Origin: Hippopus hippopus
Taxonomy: Eukaryota; Mollusca; Bivalvia; Cardiida; Cardiidae
Reading direction: 5' to 3'
Length of the DNA: 64,000 bases
Assembly: GCA_946811185.2 (NCBI GenBank)
Contig: OX328105.1
Coordinates: 33,979,394 to 34,043,393, forward strand
How positions within the stretch are numbered: position 1 is the stretch's first letter; each line of letters starts with the position of its first letter. Below the pieces are notes generated by a model, which saw only the letters and a program-made list of their open reading frames with translations, was not told the DNA's origin and searched no databases. Both the position numbers and the translations under genes were made by a program. Shown one piece after another: positions 1 through 13,500 of the stretch.

Positions 1-547
1 TCACATTCTGTTTAGTGTAGAATCAGCCTATTGAATACATCTTTCCTTGCCAAGGTGGATGATCACTATGATGCTGTATTCACCCTTGGTTATTCAAGTA
101 GATATTTGTAATCCCTGAGATACTTAAAATCATTGGTTGCAATCTGTCCTTGAACACAAATCAATAGCATGTTACATTTGCTATCCATCATGAGCAAAAC
201 ATACATGTAAATAGAAATAGCGACTGCAAGAGGGAATTGTTGATCATGGAGGGAATCATTACCCCCTCAAAATAGACAAAGTATACCGGTATTTACTTCA
301 ATATTGACTAATAATTCAGTTGCATGAAGGTTTAAGATAGATTCCAGCACCAGTTGGTGGAATGTCAAAATATGTTTGTAGATTTTGACTGTTTAAGTTA
401 TGCAACTTTTGACTTGGTTTTGGTGATATAAATATAGAGTTGGTAACTCTCGAAATTCAGTAGGTGGTGTGTTGTTGGGATTACAACTTATGACTTGATC
501 AGCCAAGAATGAGTAGAGCAACGTAAGGATCATCCCACTTTTCCTTT
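1..547. other. Intronic sequence, nothing recognised
   Basis: AT-rich sequence upstream of the first identifiable exon. No exon-like frame with splice signals, no RNA gene and no clear repeat terminus was seen. Confidence 0.5.
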
Positions 548-670
548 TCTCATAGTGTTTTCTTTCCTTTCCAAGACAAACCCAAAATTTTTGCCACATG
601 TAATTTATTGTCTGTGAATGCTTTCAATACAGACATGTCCAAAATTCTGTTTTTTGGTAAAAAGTAAAAA
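548..670 (+). mobile_element. A-MITE, right arm only, degraded
   Basis: Carries the GCCACAT...GTCTGTGAATGCTTTCAAT and GTCCAAAATT...GGTAAAAAG track of the family right arm. The central palindrome is reduced to GTGTTTTC. Confidence 0.65.
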
Positions 671-692
671 CTAATTGAGTCAATGATAAAAA

Positions 693-935
693 TTAATCTT
701 TACCAAACTACAAAATGTTAGACTTGTTCCATGTGAAATTTATAACATATGACAAATTAAATGTAGCTTGAAGAAATGGGAATTGTCTCTAAAATTGTTA
801 AAAAAAAAAAATTGGAAAAGGAGAAAATGCTGGCTACTAGTTTTTTCTCTATTACCGACAATAGTTTCAAAAGCCTCCTTCATTAGGGCAGTTGAAGCAG
901 GGGATTTCTTTTTATATAATGGGCTAATATCAAAA
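693..935 (-). mobile_element. A-MITE, reverse orientation, diverged
   Basis: Starts at a TTAA then TCTTTACCAAACTACAAAAT; central GGAGAAAATGCTGGCTACTAG is a decayed palindrome centre; AGCCTCCTTCATTAGGG at the end. Confidence 0.75.
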
Positions 936-1411
936 CTTTTGTCTTATGATTTGGCTGTCAATGATTGTTTTTTCTGTGATTTATATCATGCATATTTTTA
1001 AGGCCCAGTAAAGGTCAAAATATCAAAGCAAGTGTCTTAATACATTTAAATTTAACTCATACCATTTAAAAGTTCGGAAAATATTGTGGAGTTGACCGTC
1101 TGTGGTCAGGCCAGAAGTATGTCGCTGACAGAAAAAAAGAATTTTTAAAATCAAGCAAAAAGTAAACAAAAGTCACAGCTACCTGGCAGGTTTTAACCTA
1201 GTTTTGAAATTAATTTCTCTGTCAGTGACTAACACTTGAACCGACCGTACAATGACAGATTGGCATCTCCATAATTATTTCCATACTTTTAAATGGTATG
1301 ATATAAATTTAAATACAATTAAACACTCACTTTGTTCACTTTTGGCCTTTATTGTTCCTATAGCAAATTCAACTGTACATGTTATATACAGGTATACAAT
1401 TATATTTACAG

Positions 1412-1597
1412 CATTTGGTATTTACTATGCCTTTGACAGACCATACATCACTATAAATAAGGGTGATTTTGTACACTGGAGTTGGACCACCCCAGATTTT
1501 GTAAATGATGTGGTCCATGCAATCATTGAAGTAGATAGCCCCAGCGCTACCACTCCCAAAAGTGGAGGATTCAGCAGTGGAACACCAGTGAAAAACG
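1412..1597 (+). CDS. PKHD1L1: Exon 1 of window: cupredoxin-like segment, first half
   Basis: Residues 1-62 of the reconstructed protein. Reads through FGIYYAFDRPYITINKGD and then HWSWTTPDF, with a VVHAI strand and a GGFSSG turn, the pattern of the cupredoxin-like module in fibrocystin proteins. The donor AACG|GTCGGT is fixed by phase: the leftover G plus GG of exon 2 makes a glycine. The acceptor at 1410-1411 has a poor pyrimidine tract, and AGs at about 1363 and 1391 are alternatives, so the first residues are uncertain. Confidence 0.78.
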
Positions 1598-4500
1598 GTC
1601 GGTTAGACTACTTTCTATAACCGTTTACCACACAATCCCAACTTTAAACTGCTATAAGGAAAAGCCCTTTTGATTACATTGTGGGAAAAGGAGAAAATGC
1701 TGGTAACCAGCATTTTCTCCTTTTCACACTATGTTTTCTCCCCATTTAAAGATGAACTTTTCATTTGAACCACATTTAGTGTGTGTTCTGCAAATGCTTT
1801 TACTTTGGACAAGCCTAAGACTTTATTGTCTAGTAAAAAGTTAACTAACTCAGGACCTGGATGAAATGAATTATTTAAGCTACCAGAAAGCGTCGAATCA
1901 TCAAGAATTGACTGTGAACTGGTTCCATTGTTGATGGCCGCTTTTCATGCACATTGCCCTATGAAGCTATATTTAGCCTGCTGTTGTTATTGAATGCTGC
2001 CAGAATTACCAAATGAAAAAGATGATAGACCTTTGAAAAAATCTGATTTCAAAAGTTTTGGCAAACATTGTTGGAAAAGGAGAAATTATTTCTTTCTTCC
2101 ACATTGATTTACTTGCTGCTCTAAATCAGTCTTTTTCCTTTCAGTCAAAACTTTGTCTTATGCATAATTTGTTAGCTGGTAACACTCCTTCCACAACTTT
2201 GCTCATTTATGTGGCTAGTGTAGTTCAAGATCAGACTGCACATAATGGCTGGCTGGTCTTTGACCTGCATAATCCTTGTTGCCAAGACATTATTGCCAAA
2301 GACAATCTTGCAACAACAGTTATTTGTATGATTTTTTTAGACTAAAAGATTTTTTCTTGTCATTTTTTGATGCCCAAAGGATTCATATTTCTATTGGGTC
2401 TAATGATGGCAAGTACAGTTAAGGAATGATATCTTGAAATTTGTATCTGCAGGGTAGTTCACTTACCAGTTAAACCCTTAGAGTGCAGAATAAACCCAAT
2501 GGAATTTTTAATCAAGAAACAAGAGTCAAATAGTTGCAATATCAGGGCTGTTTTAGTCAAGAATGTCTCAGCTATTGCGGACAGTGTAGGCCAAAGATCA
2601 GACTTCACAAAAATTGCAGTCTGATCTTGATCTGCACTGGCTGCAGAGGCAACTAAAGTAGTGAAAGGTGCTTTAACCCTTTACCAAACAATCCCTGGTT
2701 TTTTACTACCCTGAGATAGAAGCCTTTTGAAAACATTGTGGGAAAAGGAGAAAATGCTGGTAACCAGCATTTTCTCCATTTCCCACAATGTTTTCTACTC
2801 TGCTGGCAACAAATTTCAATTTTTGAGTTATGTTAATTTTGTCATCTGCAAGTGCTTTCAGTTTGGACCAGTCTAAAATTTTGTCATTTGGTAAAGGTTT
2901 AAGGGTTAACTTGGTTGGTATATGTGTATATCAAGTTTAGAGGCCTTTCAATATCTCTTGTTATTTCTGTCTACAGGGCAGTTCACGTACCAATTTAACT
3001 CTGTTGGTATATATTATGTATGGAGTGGCTTTAATGACATTTGGAGTATCAAGAATTATGCAGGAACAGTAGAAGTTGTGGAGGCAAGTTCGTCATTGGC
3101 TGAGATAATGGTCAAGGTGTCAGGAAAAGAAGCTGAGTACAGTGTTGGTGGTAAGTCAGTGTGTGTACCAATAATTGTGCATTGAACCCTTTACCAAACA
3201 ATCACATGTTTTAACTCTTTACCACATGACAAAATTTTAGACAGATCCAAATTGGAAGCATTTCCAAAGGACATGGTCAATGTGGCACAAGTCATAAGAT
3301 TTGTCTATAAAAGAAAAGAAAACAAAGTGGGAAAAGAAGAAAATGCTGGTTACCAGCATTTTCTCCTTTTCCCACAATGTTTTCAAAAGCTTTCTTTCTC
3401 AGGGTCGTTAAAACTCCGGATTGTGTGGTAAAGGGTTAATGACCCTTGGGAAGAAAGCTTTTGAAAATATTGTGGGTAAAGGAGACAAATTGTTACAAGC
3501 CATTTCTACGTTTTCCACAATGTTTTATACCTTATCAGAGAACTTCAGCTCATTTGTACCAAACTTGTTGTCTGCCTATGCTTTCAATTTGGAAGCATCA
3601 AAAATTCATTGTTTGGGAAAGGCTTAATTCTTCAACTTGTGACAAAATTTCAAACTTGTTTTAATTGAAGCACCTGTAGGTGGTCAATTTTTATGTGACT
3701 CAAAGTTAGGTACATGACTTTAACCCTTTACCACACAAACCCGAGTTTTTACGACCTGGAAGAAGAAGGCTTTTGAAAACATTTTAAGAAAAGGAGAAAA
3801 TGCTGGTAACCAGCATTGTCTCCTTTTCTCACAATGTTTTCTACCCTATCAGAGATAACTTACACAATTTTTGCCACACTTAATTTGGCGTTTGTACATT
3901 CTCTGGGTTTTGACAAGTCTAAAATTTTGTTGTGTAGTAAAGGGTTAACACAGTTTAAAACATTGTCAGTAAGAAGAACTTGAAATTATAGTATTATTTA
4001 TTCTTTCAGTGAGTATTGGTTTGAAACTTGAAATCCACGCCCAGTAGTTCACTAACAAACAAGGCTAATGATCAAAAGGTGGGGGGCATTAGATTGGGTG
4101 ACAGATGTATTAGTAACAGACAAGTTTCCTAAATTGAACTTAAATAGTAATTGGAGGTTTCAAAAACAATGTCATTATGTAGTCTTTGTGCACCAGGACA
4201 ATTTTTACAATTTCACACCCAATACCTGCCCTTGATTTTGTTTTACATGAATGACACCCAGTCCTTAAAGGTAGAACCCCGCTTTACTTGTACTAATTTC
4301 AATGCTCAGAAATTAACGAGTTTAACGATAAACATATCAAAGAAAGGCATTAGGTGTGGAAAATGTCACGTAGCACATAACACTATATTTACCTTGTTAC
4401 GGAAACCTCCCATAGATATAATAATTTTTTAGGACTGATGACAATTATTGCCGCAGGAAACTTCCCTCTGTCACAACTGAATATTGTTTTCATGATTTTG

Positions 4501-7500
4501 ATTCTTATATGGTAAATCAGCCTGTAGCTGGCAGAAGAAACCCGAGGAATGCATGGTTAGGTGCATTGAAGGCTTTGATATGACTGAAAGTTTCTAGAAA
4601 ATGGTGTTAAACACCAAACATGCAAATATTTGACAAAAAAATAAGTGGCTAAAAATTTATCTGTGTTTTCATAAGGTAGCTGATACAGTCTCAAAACAAA
4701 TGAGCCCTACTCTGGCAAAAGGGGGCTAACTGCATCTCCGTAATGCATTATACCAATCAAGCCATCACATAATAGTGGATCATTAATAGCCACTTTTTTA
4801 ACAACTGACTGAATCATGAGGTAGACTGGTCCTTGGACATACAGAAAATTGACCAATGGCAAAGTTTAAGCCCAGAGCACGCAGGCTGACCTGGGTCAAT
4901 ACTTTTTGCAAATGCATTAAGGCTGCTTTTGCCAGAGCACGGCCAAAATGCAAAATACTATGAACATATTTGTTATTTCAGGTATCTCTGTCCCATCAGA
5001 CTCCTCTTCATGTCAATCAATTATATCAGGAAAATCAGGATGTACTGACAGTTTACCTTCAGGAGGAGATTCATCCAAGTTTAACTTTGCATTCTGGACT
5101 TGCAGCACTCCAGTGATCACCTCTATTGACCAGAGAAATGGTACAACAAAGACCACAATCACTATCTCTGGGGAAGGCTTCTCTACCACAAATTGCCAGA
5201 ATGAGGTTACCATTGCTGGTGCCCCATGTGACGTTTCATTCTCTAACACCACTACATTACAATGTAAGATTACCAAGACAGGGGAACCAGAGCTTGGTGT
5301 TCTACATCCTGTTTCACTCAGAGTTGGGAACCGTGGCACTGCTCTGGTCAGTATTATGGCTCTGCAGGATCGAAGTTTTGCATTGATTCCAAATATAGAC
5401 TCAATCTCTCCTGAATCTGGGTCCTTGGCTGGTGGAGCCCTCTTGACCTTGTCTGGGTTTGGGTTGAGGGATTCTCCATTAGTGACAGTCAATAATTACA
5501 ATTGTCCCATTGTTAGTAGCTCTTATACAGAAATTGTCTGTGAGACTCCAAGTTCTTCAGCACAACAGAGTGTTAACGTTAATGCAACAGTGAATGTGGC
5601 TGGTAGTCGATATCCTGTCAGCTGTGAGACCAGTATACAGACCTGTGGATATCTATACCTCAGAAGTCAGACACCAGCCCTGGATTCTGTATCTCCTGAT
5701 GCCACAAGTGGAGTTCTATCCTTCAATATCACTGGTACCCAGCTTGGCACGAGCACAACAGAAGTGGTTGTTACAATTGGTGGTGAGCAGGCTACCATTG
5801 CATCTGTTACTTCCAATTCCTTGAGTGGAAGTATCCCAAATTTACCAGTAGGAGTTAATGATGTCATTGTTAAAGTGAGAGATTATGGAAAAGCAACAGG
5901 GAGTTTACAAGTTACCAGCAATGCTGCACTGGCAAGTGTCACTCCAACAAATGGAAGTATACATGGAGAAACCTTGATTACATTGTCAGGGAATGGCTTT
6001 GTTTTAAACAAGACCACTGTATCACTTGGCGGCAGCACCTGTACTGTTCTGAGCATCAGTCTGTCGGAGGTTGTTTGTCTAACATCGGCACATGTGGCTG
6101 GATCTGTCAACGTGGCTGTGGTATCAAACAGTGTGAGTTACCCAACAGTCTCATTTGATTACAATGCAGGCTCTACACCAACTGTAACATCCATAAGTCC
6201 TCTTAGTGGTCTTTCAGGATCAACTCTCACAATAACAGGCCAGAATCTGGATGGAACATCTGTGGCAGTTACTCTAGACGATGCTCCATGTGCTATAACC
6301 TCAAAGACTAGTTCGCAGATTGTCTGCACCCTCGGAAACCATGAAACAGGTAGCGTGCCAGTGAAAGTGCATGTGTCAAATCTTGGTGTGTCAAATACAG
6401 ATGTCAACTTTGAGTACCAGCTGCAGCTGTCAAGCATCAACCCTGTATCAGGTACGTTCTCACAGATTTTTCTGTATTGCGATCCAATGTTTAACCCTTA
6501 AAGCCCCAAATAAACCCAGTAGTACATTATTAGTGTAGATTAAGACGCAGATAATTGCAATTTTGTGGTTCCTTTTTATCTGTAGAGTTTCAGCAAAGCA
6601 GCATGTGTAGATCAAAGGCCAGACTGCATGATTTGTGCAGTCTGCTGATCTTGATCTACATTGGTTGCAAAAGCTATACTGTTGTTATGAAAGGCATTCT
6701 TAGGGTTATGTTTGCTGGTAAGTCATTTTCTCTAAATGAAAAGGTCCTGGGTCTGTGCTTATAAAACTTCAAGCATGACAATGAGAAATAAAGACTTTCA
6801 TTTAATTAGAAGAAGGAAAGGGAAGTCCAAAAAGTTAGAAAGTTTCTCTCGGGTAGTCTCAATAATGAGACATTGACCATGCTTCTTTTCATGTTCATTG
6901 TGCACCCTAACGTTTTCAGTCCTTTCTGAATTTTCCTTGTGAAAGCTACAGTGAAGTACTGACTCTGTTTTGTCTTTTTAATCTGCATTGCAGCAAAATG
7001 CAATTAATTTTTAGTGACAAACATGACCAAGGGCAAGTTATTAAACGTTTCATTACTTAAAGTGCTTTTAGAGATAGTTTATATGTAAATGTTGAAAAAA
7101 CAAAAGAAAAATATCATGTTTGGCAGCCATCTTGTGTCTGTTTTGGGAAACATAAACATCTTGAGAAAAAGATTAATTGTTTTTTCCTATGTTTAGTGTC
7201 TAAATTAAAAATGTCTGTAAGGATAGAGGGAGGATGGCCACGACCTCCCCTATCCAATATACGTGGCTAATAAAGTTTAAAAAAAAAAAAAGTCTGTACC
7301 AGTATTTGGTTACCAGCATTTTTTCCTTATCTTACATTGTTTTCAAAAGCGTAGTTGTGAGGGTTGTTTGGAAAAGGGTTAAGTGAGCTACCAAGGGATA
7401 AGTAGAAGCATTTGAGCCATGCTCTGGCAAAAGGGGGCTTAATGCATATCTGTTATACATGATACCAGCCCAAATCATGACATAATTATGGATCCACAAG

Positions 7501-10500
7501 AGCTACATTCTTAAATAACCGACTTAATCGTGAGGTAGACTGGTCCTCTGACAAACAGAAAACTGACCAATAGCGAAAAGTTTTGGCCCAGGTCAGCCTG
7601 CGTGGACTGCGCAGGCTGACCTGGGTAGATACTTTTCGCAGATGCATTAAGCCCTCTTTTCACGGAGCATGGCTCATTTGTTTATGGCTTCTGTAACTCC
7701 GTACCTTTTTTTCTTTCATATATGTGTGATATGCTGGTAAACTGACATTTTCTCCTTTTTCTCCACAATGTTTTTTTACCCATTTAAATACAATATCTTA
7801 TCTTTGAACCACATTTGATTGGTCAAGTGCAAAAATTAATGTTTTCAATATTGATAAGTCTGTAATATTTTTGCTTAATTAATCCTTAAAGCGCCTTTCA
7901 CAACTATAGTTGCCTGTGCGGCCAGTGCAGATCAAGATCAGACTGTACAAAATGTCACATGAACTCTGATCTTTGATCTACACTGTCTGCTATGCTGAAG
8001 CATCATAGACATAATTAGACAATGCAATTACAATTATTTGAGTTGTATTTCGAGAATGAAAGTGTCTCTTGAATTTATTTGGCACTCTGAGGGTTAAGAG
8101 TTAACCCTTTACCAAACAATCCCGGGTTTTCATGACCCTGAGGAAGAAGCCTTCTGAAAACAATGTGGGAAAAGGAGAAAATGCTGGTAACCAGCATTTT
8201 CTCCTTTTCCCACAATGTTTTCTACTCTTTGAAAGTCAAGTTGTATTTTTTGAGTCACATTTATTTTGTCGTCTGCAAATGATTTCAATTTGGATAAATC
8301 TAAAATTTTGTTGTTTGGTAAAGAGTTAAATAAAGACGTCCACTAAAGTGGAAAGACTGGGTATCAAATTATGGCATGTTCAAATAATTAAAATTTCCTT
8401 TTTTTTTAGGTGGAATTGCTGGAGGTCAAACAGTGACCCTGACAGGGTTGGGATTTGATGGCATGTCATCAGTGACCATTTGCTCGGCAGCTTGCACTCT
8501 GGTCAGTCACACAACAACTCAGTATGTTTGCAAAACTCCTGCTAATTCAGGTAAGTAGACTAGAAAAGAATTAATTAACCCTTTACCAAACAATCCCTGG
8601 TTTTTACGACCCTGAGATAGAAGCCTTTTGAAAACATTGTGGGAAAAGGAGAAAATGCTGGTAACCAGCATTTTCTCCTTTTCCCATAATGTTTTCTACC
8701 CTGCTGGAAACAAGTTTCAATTTTTGAGTTACATTTATTTTGTCGTCTGCAAGTGCTTTCAATTTGGACCAGTCTAAAATTTTGTCATTTGGTAAAGAGT
8801 TAAAAGTGGCTGAAGCAAATTTATTTTAAGGCGTAAATCCTAGACTACAAAATTCATTTGGTGAACTACAGCTTGGAAACTGCAATTTTATAGTTCTTTC
8901 TGTTTGATGGAAATGTTCATTCATCTTATTTAGCAAGTTTAGGCTTTATTCAGAGGCAGCTAAAAGTAGAGTAAGCTCTTTTCAGAGCTATATGAGTTAA
9001 CTTACGAGACCCATTTTTTGACAGCCCTTAAATAGATGATTTATGTAAGCATGGTGGGAAAAGGAGAAAATACTGGTTACTAGCATTTTCTTCTTCCCAT
9101 AATCTTTTCTACCCATTTTAAACATTTTATGAGCAAAATTTAATTTTTAGTCTGCAAATGTTTTCATGAACAAGTCTGAAATTCTTTGTTGTTGTGAAAA
9201 AATCAAGTATATAAATACATCTTGATTTTTGTGCTCTTGATCTTTTTAGCCCAACCTTGTGATGTGTCCATATCCGTCAACGGACTAACGAGGACCCTTG
9301 CCAACTCCTACACATATGATGCTTCACTGTCCCCAACAGTGATGGGTGTGTCGCCCAGGAGAGGAGGTACTGGTGGAGGAACCGGCCTCACAATCACTGG
9401 TTCTGGGTTTGGGTACGTACATCCTCGCAAGCAAAAGATGACACTTTACTTTGCTTTTTATTCACCCTCAGCTAATGAAGTCTTTATCTGTTATTCTAGA
9501 AAGTTACTCAGTATTAGCTTGCCTGTTTTTGAAGAAAAGATCAGGGTACTCTCATAACCCTCTCATCTGCATTGTCCTTATTGTTGACATGCGAAAATTT
9601 ATTTCTAAAGATATTTACGTCAAACTCAAGCTAGTCGTTAACTTTTTACCAACTTACAAAATTTTAGACAAGTCCAAATTGAAAGAAAACATTGCAGAGA
9701 AAAGGAGAAACCAGCATTTTCTCCTTTTCCTGCAATGTTTTCAGAGGCTCATTTTCTCAGCATTGTGAAAGCATGGGATTGTATGGGAAAGGATTATTTA
9801 CTATTAGAAGAGCAAGTAACTTTCGAAATTTTTTGACACATGTTTTGCCCCTTCTTCAAATTTTCACGGAAAGAGCAACAACAGCCCAGCATTGGCACCA
9901 TCTTTTCATTTTGGCTGTTATCATCCTTGTAGATACAAGTCACAGATGTGAAACAGTGTATAACATAACCAAAACTCTTAGCTAAAACATTTTATAATCA
10001 ATATATTACCCTGATATGAATAAATGTTTTTTAGATGAACCTTCTTCAAAACCTTAAGTTTTTATGACTCCTAGTAAACAGGCTTTTGAGATTATTATGG
10101 GTAAAGGAGAAAATGCTTGTTAGTAGCATTTCTCCTTATCACTCACAAGGTATTCAAATGTGTGTTGGATTGGTCGGTAAAGAGCTAAAAAAAGTGTATT
10201 ATTAGTATCAAAAACAACTTAATTTCAGCGCTACACAAAATGATGTCAGTGTCAGCATTGATGGGGCTGCTTGTGTCACAACATCTGTCAGTGAGACTCA
10301 GATTGAATGTTTGACGGGACAGCATTCGGGATCCATTGAAACTCAAGTCAATGTGGAAATAGCTGGTAATGGTATTGCTCAAGAGGTAAGACATTTTGTG
10401 GTTGATGACCTATAAAACAAACTCTTTATTAAGCAATTCTTTATGTTTATGATCCAATGGAAAAAGGCTTTGGAAAACATTGCGGGAAAAGGAGAATATA

Positions 10501-13500
10501 CTGGCATTTTTTTCTCATCCTAAAATTTTTTCTACACTTTCAAAGATGAATCCCAGTAATTGAGACACATCCCATTTGTTTGGACAAGCCTTGAAGTTAA
10601 CCATCTTTCAACCCTTTACCATACAACAAAATTTTAGACCTGTCCACTTCAAAAGGATCTGCAGATGAAATATCAGATATGCTGACATGTTTTGATTTGT
10701 ATTTGAAAGGGTAGAAAACATTGTGGGAAAAGGAGAAAATGCTGGTCACCAGCTTTTTCTCCTTTTCGCACAATGTTTTCAAATGCCTTCTTTCCTAGGG
10801 TCTTTAAAAGTAGGGATTGTGTGGTAAAGGGTTAAATAAAACTCATTCAATTGTCACTGTTGTGAGATGATTGTAATTGTGTTTAATGCCATTTTCTACA
10901 TCACACCATGGCAGCCAGTGCTCCTATCCATGTTTTTCTGAAGGTTATTTTTACCAATACTTTGCATAATGTTCTTCCCAAGACAACCGCTGCTTGCCAG
11001 TCTGATCAGTGTCAGAATATGATCAGCAGTGAGAGAAGAATGAATTCTGTTGCACTTACTATCATCAATCCTTGGAAAGAAATTGGCTGAGCAGCTAGGG
11101 GATTCAAACCAGCACCCCCCCTTCCCCTGTTTCCAGCCGTGTATGTTACCAAATGAGCTGTGGATCACTGAGATGCATTAAGCCCTCTTTTGCTAGAGCA
11201 TGGCTCATTTATTTTCCTTTTAACCCCTTTTTACCTTATTTGGCCCAAATAAGGTAGCTTGTTTGTGAAAGGGTAAAAACAACAATGTGGAAAAAGGTAA
11301 AAATGATGGTTATAGATTTTTGCTCCTTTTCCCACAATGTTTTGTAAAAGCTCCATTCTTTAGGGTAATTAGAACTTTGGTATGTTTGGTGAAAGCTTTA
11401 GAAATTTCAATGAGGGCCAATATTTGAAATTAATTAGGCAGCATTTAAAGTTTGTTGCACCCTTGAAAAGACAATTCATTGTTTTCTATTCATATTGTTC
11501 TTTGAAACACAAAATTCTGTTTGAAATTTAAACTTCACAAAATTTACAAAATTGTACATTAAGAAATTGAGTAATTGATGAAATATGCTTAAATTTTATC
11601 TAAATCCCAAACCAAAACGGCAAAAGTTTACACTTGTCTAATTTGAAAGCATAATTATAACGAGGCAACAAAATAAATGTGGGCAAGTGATGGGATTTAT
11701 CACTGAAAGGGTTGGAGGAAATAATGGTTACCACCATTTTGTATTTCCTACAATGTGTTCAAAAGCCATCTTGCATGTGGTCATGAAAACCTGGGACTGT
11801 TTGGTATTTTTTGGTATCTTGTTTTTCTTGGCACCCTTGCGGTACACATCAGTAATCACAGCAATCTGGCCAAAGTGCCAAGAATGTTTAGTCATCAAAC
11901 TTTACCTGTGGAGGTGGTCCAATGTCAAGAAAAGAACTGAGTGGTGATGAGGTAAAAGAGGCTTGAATGCCTCTCCTTGATACATTATACCTTATGAAGT
12001 CATTATATGGCCTGCAACACGCAAAAAGGGGCATTCGGACATTTGCGTAAAGTGTCGTCCAGGATCAGCCTGCGCAGTCCGCGCAGGCTGATCTGAGACG
12101 ACACTTTCCAATTGTGTGTGATTTTTCTGTTTCACGCAAGTCTGCTGTAGGACAAAATCTAATATTTACGTAAAGTGCCGTCTCGGATTAGCCTGCGCGG
12201 ACTGCGCAGGCTGATCTGAGACGACACTTTACGCAAATGTCCGAATGCCCCTTTTCGCGTGTTGCAAGACATATAATTATGGATCCATAAAAGCCTGATT
12301 TGTCTAACAACTGACAGAATCATGGGGTACACTTGTCCTTTGATACACAGAAAATTGACCAATAGCAGAAAGTTTTGACCCAGCTCAGTCTGCACAGACT
12401 CTGCAGTCTGACCTGGGTCAATACTTTTTGCAGGAGCATTAAATCTGTTTTCGTAGAGCATGGCTCAATTAATTTTCTGCTGAATCTTGGACATAAGGGA
12501 CAAACTCAATTTATTGCCATTGTCTAAAAAGTAAGCTAAATTTCCTTGAGCATTTGGCTTTTTTTATGGTAAATATTTTTCATGTATTATAAACAACAGC
12601 AATCAAGTGGGGATGCCAACTTCCAATACATTGACGTGTGGTCATCCAACTTTACCTGGGGAGGTGGTCCGTTACCTGATGCTGGTGACTTTGTGATCAT
12701 CCCAGCTGGACAAGATCTTCTATTGGACACTGACACTCCAGTGCTGAAATTTCTCCTTATCCAGGGTAGGTTTTGTTTGTATGGTGTTTAACCCCATTTT
12801 CAGTATCATTTCAGTTATATCCTGAAGGCCAGTGCATCTAGCCATACTTTTCTAGAGTTTTTTTTTACCAGTACTTTGTCCAATGTTCCACCCAAGCTAC
12901 TGGCTACCTTCCCACTTGACCATCATCCAAACAGTGATTAGCGCTGAGAGAGGAATGAATCCTGTTGCAATGACTACTATCAGTTCTCGGAAAAAAATTG
13001 GCCGAACTATGAATACAATCAGTAATCCCCTGGTTCAAAGCCCTTCACTATACAGATTTACCTTCTGAGCTCAACTCCAGGATAGGTCCAGCATCCTTGG
13101 GTATCGGTTTAAAATATATTTAGCTATACAGCTCTTTACTATGCAACAAAATTTTGGACTGGTCTGATATGAAAGCATTTGCAGACGACAAATATTCCTC
13201 AAATAATGTGATTTGTCCTTGAAAGATTAGAAATATTTCAGCATCAAACCCTATCAGTCAACATAGTTACTTTCTCATCTGGATATGCTTGGAGAATGGA
13301 CTAGTCTAAAAATTGTGTTGTCTAGTACAGCGTTAACTCTTTACCAAATTACAAAATTTTTGACTTGCCTGATTTCAAAGAGTTGGCAGACGACATTAAA
13401 TGTGGTTTACGTAATTGGCACTGTTCCTGAAATCATAAAAAACACTGCTGGACAAGGAGAAAATGCTGCTTACCAGCATTTCCTTTTCCTGCAATGTTTT

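Noticed and set aside
1252..1411. Frame upstream of exon 1 as coding sequence or protein start
   Set aside because: No domain character, AT-rich, and ends in an acceptor-like TTTACAG; the gene's true N-terminus must lie far upstream.
4948..4981. ATG-started extension upstream of exon 3
   Set aside because: It precedes a good TTATTTCAG acceptor, lies next to a B-MITE, and the upstream exon joins in phase at 4982.
5013..5492. 159-codon open frame on the minus strand
   Set aside because: Antisense shadow of TIG-coding exon 3; no splice context or family resemblance.
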